DNA of 49,441 bases from Clostridia bacterium. Lineage in GTDB: Bacteria; Bacillota; Clostridia; Oscillospirales; Acutalibacteraceae. Below, in pieces: positions 7,382 through 15,359 of the stretch. The stretch is from NCBI GenBank assembly GCA_017434985.1, contig JAFSFY010000003.1, positions 1 through 49,441 on the forward strand. Direction: 5' to 3'. Both the position numbers and the translations under genes were made by a program. Position 1 is the stretch's first letter. Every line of letters begins with the position of its first letter. The notes under the pieces were generated by a model, which was not told the origin of the DNA, searched no databases, and was given only the letters and a program-made list of their open reading frames with translations.

Positions 7382-9088
7382 ATGATGAAAGAACAAACCT
7401 TGCGTTTCGGCGAACCGTTTGTGGGCACCGTGGTGTGCGAAGATCCCGAGCAAGAGGCATTACGCGTGGAGGTACAAGATCCGAGCGCGCAGTACACCGC
7501 TTTTGTGCGCTGGGCGTGTGCCGAGGGCGTTTCGACCGACGATTACCCGATTATGGCATTTTGCGTCAAACTCGGTCGTCCCGACTTGAAGTTCCATTTG
7601 GCACGCTGGCGGATGGACCGCTATGCAGAGATGATGGAGATTCTCGGTGGTCCTCACACGTTTTGGAGCATCTTCCCCACCTTAAAAATCGAATACGAAC
7701 CCACCACCGATTGGCAGCTTGTGATTATGGACGGTACGCCGTTCAAAAACCCCAACTTTGACGGCAACTGGACCGACCTCGGATTGGTGCTGGCACAGAA
7801 AGACGGCACCTTGCAACAAGGCGACCACGTATGGCTGAAATGGGTGGGTATGTTTGCCAGCGTGGAAGCGGCCAAAGCCTACTATTCGTACGGCAAGGTG
7901 TTTGAAGACGCCACCCCCTTGTTCTGGCACGCCGAATCCGCCCCCGTGGTGGAAAAGCCGCGCTTCCCCGTTATTTCAAATCTGTCACCGAAGAAAGCGG
8001 CCGAACGCATTTCCAACTACGGTGTGAAACCTTGTGGTAAGATTCCGTCGGAGTGTTCTTCCGTTTTTGAGTTGGACGAAACACAAGCGTTTGCCCATCA
8101 TCCCGGTGTAACGGCGTTCAAAGACAAGATCATTGTGTCGTGGTCGAGCGGTGAGCGCGACGAAGACGTGGCCGGTCAACATATGCGCGTGGCTTGTACA
8201 AGCGATTTCAAAACATGGAGCGAACCGCACGTAGTGGCCCCACCCCGTCGGGCAACCTACGGTCCCACCGCCGCTCTCGCGTCCCATATCTTTGCTACCG
8301 ACGATAAAGTATACGCTTACTTCGTCGAAAAAGAATACGGTCCCGCTTGTTTTAACGAAGACGGCACCCCGCGCGGCAGAGATCTGGACAACGCCGGACC
8401 GGGCGATATCCTCAAGCTTCGTATGATGCGCGCGGAGACGGAAGATGGTCTGCATTGGACCGAGCCGGTAGAAGTCACCATGTCGCATTGGACCAACGAA
8501 GCACCGCGTCCGTCGGCGGAAGGCCGCTTGTTTGCGGGTGCGGGTCCGCGAATCGGCCGCACCGACAACCCCAACGGCTTTGATCTTGAAATTGTCGGCC
8601 CCTCCAACGAACAAATTGAGAATGCTCGTCGCCGCGGCGCCCCGATTTTAACCGAGGGTACGTGGTTTCAAACCGACGAGGGCATCATCCGTTTGTTCCT
8701 GCGCAGTAACGCGGGTCAATTGTGGATGAGCGAAAGTTACGACAACGGTGACACCTGGACCGATATCTACCCCACCAACTTTGCCGAAGACACCACCATG
8801 GCACATATGGGTCGCCTGCCCGACGGCCGCTATTACTTCGTGGGTACGCCCGTGTACAACAACGGTCGTTTCCCGCTGGCGTTGTGCATTTCCGAAGACG
8901 GCTATTTCTTTGATAAAATGTACATCATTCGTGACGAAGTGTACGAACAAAAAGTTCCCGGTTGGGCCAAGGGTGGACAATACGGTTATCCCGAAGTATG
9001 CATCAAAGGCGGCTATATGTACATTGCGTACTCCCGTATGAAAGAAATTATGGGTGTGACGCGCATCAAGTTGTCGGATATTCAATAA
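7382..9088 (+). CDS. Sialidase-superfamily (BNR/Asp-box) propeller protein
   Basis: A 568-residue protein with a C-terminal six-bladed-propeller signature typical of sialidase-like hydrolases. An Asp-box SYDNGDTW starts near residue 452. Repeated exposed-strand patterns include GVTAFKDKIIVSWSSGERD, VACTSDFKTWSEPHVV and GRLPDGRYYFVGTPVYN. The N-terminal ~200 residues form a separate, probably beta-rich domain I do not recognise. No signal peptide or anchor is visible, so it should act in the cytoplasm. The ATG at 7382 lies 5 bases after AGGAGG; 7385 is equally usable. No sialic acid genes (nanA, nanE, nanK) are nearby, so the sugar specificity is open; related families also act on rhamnose- or fucose-type sugars. 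Confidence 0.8.
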   Translation: MMKEQTLRFGEPFVGTVVCEDPEQEALRVEVQDPSAQYTAFVRWACAEGVSTDDYPIMAFCVKLGRPDLKFHLARWRMDRYAEMMEILGGPHTFWSIFPTLKIEYEPTTDWQLVIMDGTPFKNPNFDGNWTDLGLVLAQKDGTLQQGDHVWLKWVGMFASVEAAKAYYSYGKVFEDATPLFWHAESAPVVEKPRFPVISNLSPKKAAERISNYGVKPCGKIPSECSSVFELDETQAFAHHPGVTAFKDKIIVSWSSGERDEDVAGQHMRVACTSDFKTWSEPHVVAPPRRATYGPTAALASHIFATDDKVYAYFVEKEYGPACFNEDGTPRGRDLDNAGPGDILKLRMMRAETEDGLHWTEPVEVTMSHWTNEAPRPSAEGRLFAGAGPRIGRTDNPNGFDLEIVGPSNEQIENARRRGAPILTEGTWFQTDEGIIRLFLRSNAGQLWMSESYDNGDTWTDIYPTNFAEDTTMAHMGRLPDGRYYFVGTPVYNNGRFPLALCISEDGYFFDKMYIIRDEVYEQKVPGWAKGGQYGYPEVCIKGGYMYIAYSRMKEIMGVTRIKLSDIQ

Positions 9089-9091
9089 CCG

Positions 9092-10354
9092 ATGAAAATA
9101 CGAACAAAACGGTTATCCTACGAGAGGGTAATGGCGCTCCCACGGCCGAAAGCCCAAAAACCACTTCGGCCGTGGTGGCTGTTACACGCGGTGGTGCGCG
9201 TGTTGGCCATTCCCGATTTGTGGGCAACACATTTCACCTTTGACAAGCACCGTATGGACGAGGCCGGAAAAGGCCCGTATCTCATTTTGATGAATCATTC
9301 GAGTTTCATTGATTTGAAGATCGCCTCGCGCCTGTTCTTCCCCAAAACCTACGGCATCGTGTGCACGACCGACGGGTTGGTGGGCAAATCGTGGCTGATG
9401 CGCTTACTCGGGTGCATTCCCACACAAAAGTTCGTGAATGACCTCGCCCTCATTCGCGGCATCAACCACCTCATCAAAACCAAAAAGACCAGTGTGCTGA
9501 TGTACCCCGAAGCCAGTTACAGTTTTGACGGATGCGCCACCCCCCTCCCCGCCGGTTTGGGGCGGTTGCTCAAACAACTGGATGTGCCGGTTATCACGGT
9601 CATCACACAAGGGGCGTTTGCGCGCGACCCGCTGTATAACGGATTACAACTTCGCAAAGTGCGTGTGCACGCTGACGTGACCTGTTTGTTTACGAAGGAC
9701 GACGTGCGCACGCTGTCCGCCGAAGAATTGGACAACGGATTGACCGATGCGTTTACCTTTGACAACTTTGCGTGGCAACGCGACAACAAGGTAACGGTTG
9801 CCGAGCCGTTCCGTGCGGACGGATTGCATCGTATTTTGTACAAATGTCCGCACTGCGGAACCGAAGGCGAGATGGAAGGCAAAGGCACACACCTCACCTG
9901 TCACCACTGCGGCAAGGTATACGAACTCGACGTTTACGGGCAACTGCAAGCCGTTGACGGCGATGCGCGGTTTACGCACATTCCCGACTGGTACGCGTGG
10001 CAACGCAACAAAGTGCGCGAGGAACTGCTTGACGGCACCTATCGCTTGGACACCGCCGTGGATATCGGGATGCTGGTCGACCACAAGGCCATCTATATGG
10101 TGGGCAACGGACAACTGACACACACCACCGAGGGATTCACCCTAAACGGTTGCGACGGCGCGTTATCGTATGCACAAAAACCGCTGGCATCCTACGGGTT
10201 ATACGCCGATTATTTTTGGTATGAGATCGGCGACGTAATTTGCATCGGCAACCGCGAGGCGTTGTATTACTGTTTCCCCAAAGAAAACGTGCCCGTTGCC
10301 AAAGCACGTTTGGCGGCGGAAGAACTCTACAAACTGAAAAAACCATCGCGCTGA
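9092..10354 (+). CDS. PlsC-like acyltransferase with C-terminal zinc ribbon
   Basis: A 420-residue protein. The N-terminal half is a 1-acylglycerol-phosphate-acyltransferase-type domain with the catalytic HX4D box (H69-D74 in NHSSFIDL), and a candidate second block MYPEASYSFDG replacing the usual FPEGTRS-type block. The C-terminal half carries a rubredoxin-like zinc ribbon: C252/C255 (CPHCGTEG) and C270/C273 (CHHCGK). This region is followed by a conserved-looking module of about 140 residues. Such zinc-ribbon acyltransferases occur in Firmicutes but the acceptor lipid is unproven. The gene starts 3 bases after the sialidase-like stop, so the two form an operon; no strong ribosome site is seen, consistent with coupling. 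Confidence 0.82.
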   Translation: MKIRTKRLSYERVMALPRPKAQKPLRPWWLLHAVVRVLAIPDLWATHFTFDKHRMDEAGKGPYLILMNHSSFIDLKIASRLFFPKTYGIVCTTDGLVGKSWLMRLLGCIPTQKFVNDLALIRGINHLIKTKKTSVLMYPEASYSFDGCATPLPAGLGRLLKQLDVPVITVITQGAFARDPLYNGLQLRKVRVHADVTCLFTKDDVRTLSAEELDNGLTDAFTFDNFAWQRDNKVTVAEPFRADGLHRILYKCPHCGTEGEMEGKGTHLTCHHCGKVYELDVYGQLQAVDGDARFTHIPDWYAWQRNKVREELLDGTYRLDTAVDIGMLVDHKAIYMVGNGQLTHTTEGFTLNGCDGALSYAQKPLASYGLYADYFWYEIGDVICIGNREALYYCFPKENVPVAKARLAAEELYKLKKPSR

Positions 10355-10362
10355 CAATGCAA

Positions 10363-10400
10363 AAAAGCCGTGTGCAAACGTGGGTTTGCACACGGCTTTT
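10363..10400. terminator. Bidirectional terminator
   Basis: A 16-bp perfect stem (AAAAGCCGTGTGCAAA with its complement) and a 6-base loop, U-rich on both strands. It separates the convergent acyltransferase and DUF4153 genes. Confidence 0.93.
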
Positions 10401-10405
10401 GTACG

Positions 10406-12010
10406 TTATTCGAGAATGCCGATTTCTTTTAGGGCCGTGCGTGCGCGCAAACGGGGAATCGTTCCGGAAAACACATCACTTTCCATCCGCTCGGCACTGC
10501 TGTACAGATAGCACGCCACTTTTTCGTACAACCCGAAAACACCGCTGTCAAGATCAATGTCGTAATATACCTCGTAATCAAAGTCGGCAATGTCGCGTTC
10601 TTCCTGCTCGTCCAAATTTTTCATCAACCGCACCATGGCGGGAACGGCAGAATCGCCCAACTCTTCCATGGCAACCACGTCAATCTCGCTTAAACTACCC
10701 TCCAAATAGCGGGATACGTTGTAGCGGGCAATGAGGGCATCCACATTGGAAAACGAAAGCAGCGCAAACAGGATCACACACGCGGTGATGCCCGCGGGAA
10801 TCAGTTTGAGTTTGTGCACACATTGTTGCACAATGATGAGCACAAATATCACCGCCAACACCACCATCAACCACGAAGCATACACGCGTTTGGGTGTAAG
10901 GCCGTAACAATCAATGTACATCACCATTTTGGCGACTGCGGTGCTGATTAAAATCAACGTTTCCACCGACAAAGACACCGTCAACACGCGTTGTATCCCG
11001 CTTGGTCTCTCACCTTTGCGGGCGGTAAAGAGGGAAACGGCGGCCAACATCACAAAATTGATTACCGAAACGGTACACAGTTGGAAAAAACCGTCGCGCG
11101 CGTATTCCGAATAGACGGTTTGTGCGGGCAGTTCTCCCACAAAACAAGCCACGTAGTATTTCCATTGTGACACAAAAAAGAGTACGTACACCGCCAAAAT
11201 GGGAAGCAACGCCGCCAACGCCGTCACAGTAGGAAGGACTTTTATCTTTTTTAGTCCACGCTCACAATCGTCACACGTAATCACATCGGCACATCGATGA
11301 TCCGCGGCCGAAACATAGGCACCGAACAAATACATACCGATGGGAATGCCCAAAATCAGGTTACCGATGTGGGTGAAAATATCCACGTTCCAATCAAACA
11401 GGCGATCCAACAGTTGCACAAAATCGTTGTCGTAGGATAAGAGCACACAAACAACGACGGTGGGAACAAGTGCGATCGCTACGCCAAGTAACACGCGCAA
11501 CAGCACTTTGCCGCCCTTTTTTCCGCCGTTGGCAAACAAAGCGCGAAACACCGCGCCAAAGGAAGCGAAGGGAAGAATCAAAAGCGCGCGGAAAAAGTCG
11601 GCAAGCACCAAATTGGAAAACCCGTTTTTCAGCGAATTTCCCGCCGCCGCATACACCACGTACATGTACACCGCCAGGGCATACGTGTAAACCGCCTTGT
11701 GGATCGTCGGATTGGCACACAACACCAGTGACAACGATAGCGCCGCCGCCGAAAGCGCGGCATAAAGCGGCAAGCCCTTCAACAGAACGCCGCAACGCCG
11801 CAAGAAAAACGCTGTCACACCGTACAGACACAGTACGAACAAGAGCGCACCAAACGGGTTTTCGGTTACCGGGGTCGCACAACAAAAAACGTAGCCGGCG
11901 AGCAACGATATCCAAGCAAACACAGTTTCTGTCACCGTATATACGCGCTGTTTCGGCGGATCAGACACGACGACCTCATTCTGCTCGATCAACAATTCCT
12001 TGTTTTCCAT
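10406..12010 (-). CDS. DUF4153-type multi-pass membrane protein
   Basis: A 534-residue integral membrane protein with roughly ten or more hydrophobic segments in the first ~400 residues. Features include VFAWISLLAGYVFCCATPVT, the charged loop FANGGKKGGKVLLRV and the family-typical LLSYDNDFVQLLDRLFDW. A C-terminal soluble tail of ~120 residues is acidic (EEQEERDIADFDYEVYYDIDLDS). The family has no established function. The ATG at 12010 has AAAGGAGTG upstream; an ATG 18 bases earlier lacks one. It starts 14 bases after the XRE regulator stop and is the last gene of a four-gene unit. Confidence 0.85.
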   Translation of the reverse strand: MENKELLIEQNEVVVSDPPKQRVYTVTETVFAWISLLAGYVFCCATPVTENPFGALLFVLCLYGVTAFFLRRCGVLLKGLPLYAALSAAALSLSLVLCANPTIHKAVYTYALAVYMYVVYAAAGNSLKNGFSNLVLADFFRALLILPFASFGAVFRALFANGGKKGGKVLLRVLLGVAIALVPTVVVCVLLSYDNDFVQLLDRLFDWNVDIFTHIGNLILGIPIGMYLFGAYVSAADHRCADVITCDDCERGLKKIKVLPTVTALAALLPILAVYVLFFVSQWKYYVACFVGELPAQTVYSEYARDGFFQLCTVSVINFVMLAAVSLFTARKGERPSGIQRVLTVSLSVETLILISTAVAKMVMYIDCYGLTPKRVYASWLMVVLAVIFVLIIVQQCVHKLKLIPAGITACVILFALLSFSNVDALIARYNVSRYLEGSLSEIDVVAMEELGDSAVPAMVRLMKNLDEQEERDIADFDYEVYYDIDLDSGVFGLYEKVACYLYSSAERMESDVFSGTIPRLRARTALKEIGILE

Positions 12011-12024
12011 ACGGTACACTCCTT

Positions 12025-12228
12025 TCAATCGGGGCGGTATTCCAACACGTCCTCAATGCGGCAATCGAGCGCCTCACAAATGGCTTCCAGCGTGGAAAAG
12101 CGGATGGCTTTGGCTTTGTTGTTTTTTAAGATAGACAGATTGGCAAGCGTAATGCCCACTCGCTCGGATAATTCGCCCAGTGACATTTTGCGTTTGGCCA
12201 TCATCACATCAAGATTGACTACAATCAT
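12025..12228 (-). CDS. XRE-family helix-turn-helix regulator (YozG-like)
   Basis: A 67-residue protein that is little more than one Cro/CI helix-turn-helix: MAKRKMSLGELSERVGIT, then recognition-helix region LANLSILKNNKAKAIRF and STLEAICEALDCRIEDVLEY. This matches the small XRE proteins commonly encoded beside DUF2975 membrane proteins. The ATG at 12228 has AAAGGTGA seven bases upstream; a GTG at 12240 is less likely. It is the third gene of the unit; the two palindromes upstream of the unit's promoter are its obvious candidate operators (inference). Confidence 0.92.
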   Translation of the reverse strand: MIVVNLDVMMAKRKMSLGELSERVGITLANLSILKNNKAKAIRFSTLEAICEALDCRIEDVLEYRPD

Positions 12229-12258
12229 ATCAACAATCACCTTTTTATTTCTTTTCGT

Positions 12259-12696
12259 TCAAAAATCGTACGTATCATAAAAGAAGAACCATTTTTGCTC
12301 AATACGTTCCAAAAAATATTCATCACAGTCATTATCACCGCAAAAGGAATAGAGGTTGTTATTATCTCCGTCCTGTGTATATCGGCCGTCCGGCGTATCG
12401 TCGGGGATATATCGGATTCCTGTTTTGATGTTAGTACCGGTAAATCCGGTTTGTTGTAACACAAACTCGTACCTGTTTTCGCCCAAACGATTGTAAACGT
12501 AGCACCAATCGGTTTCACCCATTGCTTTTCCGAAGGACAGAATCGCCTCCATATCCTCTTTGTGCTCGTTTAAGCAAGTGATAGCCACATTTTTCGCTTC
12601 CTCTTTTGAGAGAGGTGTTTCGCTTTTCAGGAAAGGTGAACAGCCGGAAAAAACAAGCAAACACGCAGTGAACAAACAAAAAATTCGCTTTTTCAT
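12259..12696 (-). CDS. Small lipoprotein of unknown function
   Basis: A 145-residue protein with a clear lipoprotein signal: MKKR, a hydrophobic core FCLFTACLLVF, and lipobox FSGC with the lipid cysteine at residue 19. The mature part is acidic, with a Thr/Asp-rich C-terminal half ending in aromatic residues. I recognise no family. The start lies 3 bases after the DUF2975 stop with no clear ribosome site, suggesting reinitiation. Its place between DUF2975 and its usual XRE partner is unusual. Confidence 0.75.
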   Translation of the reverse strand: MKKRIFCLFTACLLVFSGCSPFLKSETPLSKEEAKNVAITCLNEHKEDMEAILSFGKAMGETDWCYVYNRLGENRYEFVLQQTGFTGTNIKTGIRYIPDDTPDGRYTQDGDNNNLYSFCGDNDCDEYFLERIEQKWFFFYDTYDF

Positions 12697-12699
12697 ACG

Positions 12700-13149
12700 T
12701 TATACCGTCAAATCGTTTTCAGATTTGATGACGACCGCTTCTTCCAACACGTTTTTGACAACGCGCAAGCAAAGGCCGACGAATATGGCCACAAAAGCCA
12801 CCGCAAACGCGAGCGGGAAATATAACCCGAGCAACACAAACAAGCCACCGGCCAACACGCAACACCACGAAACGCCGCGCAGGTGCGCCACGCTTTTATC
12901 GGTAAACACTTCGCCGACGCGAATACGACGCAACAAACACAACATCAACACACCGGCCACGGCCGCCAATGCCAAAATGCCGTACACAAGCACAAACACA
13001 AGCGCAATGTGCGGTTGCTCTTTGGGCATATGGATCATCGAAAACGCCAACCACGGCATACATACCATCGCCGCTGCCACCGCTATCAAAAAGAGAACGG
13101 CGAGTATCATCGAGATCTTTGCGGAGAGTTTTTCGGAAATTTTCAGCAT
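12700..13149 (-). CDS. DUF2975 membrane protein
   Basis: A 149-residue protein with four predicted membrane helices (around residues 12-35, 50-70, 93-112 and 112-130). The short conserved loop LRRIRVGEVFTDKSVAHLR between helices 2 and 3 is the mark of DUF2975. The ATG at 13149 has GAGGTGG five bases upstream. These proteins are typically paired with a YozG-like XRE regulator, as here (two genes downstream), and may modulate it from the membrane, but no function is established. First gene of the unit, with its own promoter 20 bases upstream. Confidence 0.88.
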   Translation of the reverse strand: MLKISEKLSAKISMILAVLFLIAVAAAMVCMPWLAFSMIHMPKEQPHIALVFVLVYGILALAAVAGVLMLCLLRRIRVGEVFTDKSVAHLRGVSWCCVLAGGLFVLLGLYFPLAFAVAFVAIFVGLCLRVVKNVLEEAVVIKSENDLTV

Positions 13150-13171
13150 GGTTCCCACCTCTTTCACCCAT

Positions 13172-13200
13172 ATGTTACCATCGACATTACTGTTTGTCAA
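13172..13200 (-). promoter_or_regulatory. Promoter of the DUF2975-lipoprotein-XRE-DUF4153 unit
   Basis: Minus-strand TTGACA (13195-13200) and TAACAT (13172-13177), spacer 17, reading to the DUF2975 ATG. Confidence 0.8.
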
Positions 13201-13201
13201 T

Positions 13202-13230
13202 ATAAATTTATCGTTTTTCGATAAATTTAT
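13202..13230. promoter_or_regulatory. Double palindrome, candidate operator array
   Basis: Two copies of the self-complementary decamer ATAAATTTAT (13202-13211 and 13221-13230) are themselves embedded in a 12-bp inverted repeat with a TTTTT centre. The array starts one base upstream of the minus-strand -35 and ends 30 bases before the thrS -35. In the 405-base gap 13150-13554 the other contents are two promoters and the T-box leader. Confidence 0.6.
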
Positions 13231-13259
13231 GCGTTGCGCTGCTTTTCCAAAATTAGCAG

Positions 13260-13288
13260 TTGACACCGCCGTGGCGGGTTGATATAAT
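13260..13288 (+). promoter_or_regulatory. Promoter of thrS
   Basis: A consensus promoter: TTGACA (13260-13265), 17-base spacer, TATAAT (13283-13288). Transcription should begin near 13295. Confidence 0.9.
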
Positions 13289-13295
13289 ATATAGG

Positions 13296-13521
13296 ATAAC
13301 AGCGTTGACGAAGACAGTAGCGCCCCGGAAACAGACAGAGAGAGGAATCGCGGTTGAGAGTTCCTTGTGTGAAACGGGTGTGAAAACCACTTCTGAGCCG
13401 CGATGCGGAATGTGAGTATGCATCGCCGTTTCCCGCGTTAAGGGGTAATGAGTGAAACGCAAGGTGGAACCGTGTGTCCCCGACACACCCTTGACGGCCA
13501 ATGGCTGTCGGGGGTGTTTTT
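13296..13521 (+). ncRNA. T-box riboswitch leader (threonine)
   Basis: The leader has the hallmarks of a tRNA-sensing T-box. They are an AGTA motif (13316-13319), an AGAGAG stretch and GTGTGAAA in the distal Stem I, and a candidate specifier ACC (Thr, 13386-13388) followed by A and the conserved TCTGAGC. The T-box AAGGTGGAACCGTG (13461-13474 region) comes next. A terminator hairpin follows (13485-13517, ACACCC/GGGTGT at its base) with a T-run. Uncharged tRNA-Thr (anticodon GGU) should favour the antiterminator and raise thrS expression. The specifier choice agrees with the downstream gene. Confidence 0.93.
13485..13521 (+). terminator. T-box-controlled terminator
   Basis: Long hairpin: ACACCC/GGGTGT, TTGAC/GTCGG and GGCC/GGCT stacked with a short loop, then TTTTT. 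The T-box sequence just upstream can instead pair to form the antiterminator. Confidence 0.85.
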
Positions 13522-13554
13522 GATTTTGTATGTTAATTCCAAGGAGGAAGTTAT

Positions 13555-15318
13555 ATGAAAGTCGTATACAGCAACGGCACCGTGGACGTGGCACCCGCCG
13601 AGGAAGAATTGCACATTCTTCGTCACAGCGCGGCACACATTATGGCGCAGGCCATTCAGCGCCTCTACCCCCACGCCATGTTCGCCTACGGTCCTGCCAA
13701 CGAAAAAGGATTCTATTATGACGTGGATCTGGGTGACACCAAGTTGTCGGACGAGGATCTGCAGGCCATTGAAGCCGAGATGCGCAAGATCGTGAAAGAA
13801 AACTTGCCCATCAAACCCTTCATTCTCCCCCGCGCCGAAGCCATCGCGCTTATGGAGAGCCGCGGCGAGAAGTATAAAGTGGAACACATCGGCGATCTGG
13901 ACGACGATGCCGTCATCAGTTTCTACCAACAAGGCGACTACATTGATATGTGCGTCGGTCCTCACCTCACCTATACCAAAGGTCTGAAAGCTTTCAAAGT
14001 GACGGGACAATCGGGCGCCTATTGGAAGAACGACAAGGACAACAAGATGCTTACCCGTATCAAGGGTATTGCGTTCCCCACCCAACAAGAACTCGACGAT
14101 CATCTGAAGATGCTCGAAGAAGCCGAAAAGCGCGATCATCGCCGCATCGGTAAAGAGATGGGTCTGTTTATGATGGCGGACGAAGCCCCCGGCTTCCCCT
14201 TCTTCCTGCCCAAGGGCATGGCGCTCAAAAACGCGTTGATCGAGTATTGGCGCGAACTGCACACCCGTGAGGATTATGTGGAAGTGAACACTCCCCTCAT
14301 CATGAACCGCCATTTGTGGGAAACCAGCGGTCACTGGGATCACTACAAAGACAATATGTACTCCACCACCATCGACGAAGACACCTTCTGTGTGAAACCG
14401 ATGAACTGCCCCGGCGGCGTGATGGTGTACCGTTCCTCCCCCCACAGTTACCGTGACCTGCCGCTTCGCATCGGCGAACTCGGGTTGGTGCACCGCCACG
14501 AATTGCGCGGCGCGTTGCACGGCTTGTTCCGCGTGCGTTGCTTCACGCAGGACGATGCGCACATCTTTATGCGCCGCGAGCAAATCACCGACGAGATCGT
14601 CGGTGTGGTGCACCTCATCAACGAAGTGTACGAGAAATTCGGTTTCAAATACTCGGTGGAACTGTCCACCCGTCCCGAAGACAGCATGGGCAGTGACGAA
14701 GATTGGGAAGCCGCAACCAACGGCCTGAAAACCGCGCTTGAAAAACTCGGGTTGCCCTACACCATCAACGAGGGTGACGGCGCGTTCTACGGCCCGAAGA
14801 TCGACTTCCACCTGGAAGATACCATCGGCCGTACCTGGCAGTGCGGTACCATTCAACTCGACTTCCAAATGCCGCTTAACTTCGATCTCGAATACGTGGA
14901 CGAAAAGGGCGAAAAACAACGCCCGATCATGATCCATCGCGTGTGCTTTGGTTCTATCGAGCGTTTCATCGGTATTTTGACCGAACATTTTGCGGGCAAA
15001 TTCCCCGTGTGGCTTGCGCCCACGCAGGTGAAAGTGTTGCGCGTGTCGGAAAAATTTGCCGAGTACAGCGAAGAGGTGTATGCCAAATTGCGTGCTGCCG
15101 GTATCCGTTGCGAACTTGACGACCGCAACGAGAAGATCGGTTACCTCATCCGCGAGGCGCAAGTGGTCGGCCGTGTACCCTATATGGTCATCATCGGCCA
15201 AAAAGAAATGGAAGAGGGCACGGTTTCCATCCGCAGTCGCGATACCGCTCAAACCGAGACGATGTCGCTGGACGCTTTCCTCGAAAAGATCACCGGCGAA
15301 GTGCGTAATCGCATTTAA
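13555..15318 (+). CDS. thrS: Threonyl-tRNA synthetase, TGS-less form
   Basis: Charges tRNA-Thr. The 587-residue enzyme starts almost directly with the N2 editing domain: H24/H28 (HSAAH) and C133/H137 (DMCVGPH) keep the Ser-tRNA(Thr) deacylase site. The class II core follows, with the zinc cysteine in MNCPGG, motif 2 HRHELRGALHGLFRVRCFTQDDAHIF and motif 3 GSIERFIGILTEHF. A C-terminal anticodon-binding domain ends the protein. It lacks the ~60-residue N-terminal TGS domain of the ~640-residue canonical enzyme. The ATG has AAGGAGGAAG upstream and no longer in-frame start fits. Controlled by the T-box leader. Confidence 0.97.
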   Translation: MKVVYSNGTVDVAPAEEELHILRHSAAHIMAQAIQRLYPHAMFAYGPANEKGFYYDVDLGDTKLSDEDLQAIEAEMRKIVKENLPIKPFILPRAEAIALMESRGEKYKVEHIGDLDDDAVISFYQQGDYIDMCVGPHLTYTKGLKAFKVTGQSGAYWKNDKDNKMLTRIKGIAFPTQQELDDHLKMLEEAEKRDHRRIGKEMGLFMMADEAPGFPFFLPKGMALKNALIEYWRELHTREDYVEVNTPLIMNRHLWETSGHWDHYKDNMYSTTIDEDTFCVKPMNCPGGVMVYRSSPHSYRDLPLRIGELGLVHRHELRGALHGLFRVRCFTQDDAHIFMRREQITDEIVGVVHLINEVYEKFGFKYSVELSTRPEDSMGSDEDWEAATNGLKTALEKLGLPYTINEGDGAFYGPKIDFHLEDTIGRTWQCGTIQLDFQMPLNFDLEYVDEKGEKQRPIMIHRVCFGSIERFIGILTEHFAGKFPVWLAPTQVKVLRVSEKFAEYSEEVYAKLRAAGIRCELDDRNEKIGYLIREAQVVGRVPYMVIIGQKEMEEGTVSIRSRDTAQTETMSLDAFLEKITGEVRNRI

Positions 15319-15324
15319 TAGCAC

Positions 15325-15359
15325 AAAACAGCCCGTTGTCGCTGACAACGGGCTGTTTT
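15325..15359. terminator. Bidirectional terminator
   Basis: A 16-bp stem (AAAACAGCCCGTTGTC with its complement) and a 3-base loop with T-runs both ways. It ends thrS and, on the other strand, starts immediately after the TAA of the last SCIFF-locus gene. Confidence 0.93.

Noticed and set aside
13347..13404. A 7-bp ATCGCGG/CCGCGAT pairing that could define an ultrashort T-box Stem I
   Set aside because: The AGTA, AGAGAG and GTGTGAAA elements fit a normal ~100-nt Stem I starting near 13300, so the pairing is probably coincidental or alternative.
13438..15348. A 636-codon open frame antisense to thrS
   Set aside because: Covers the T-box and the thrS gene; composition is that of a codon-bias shadow.
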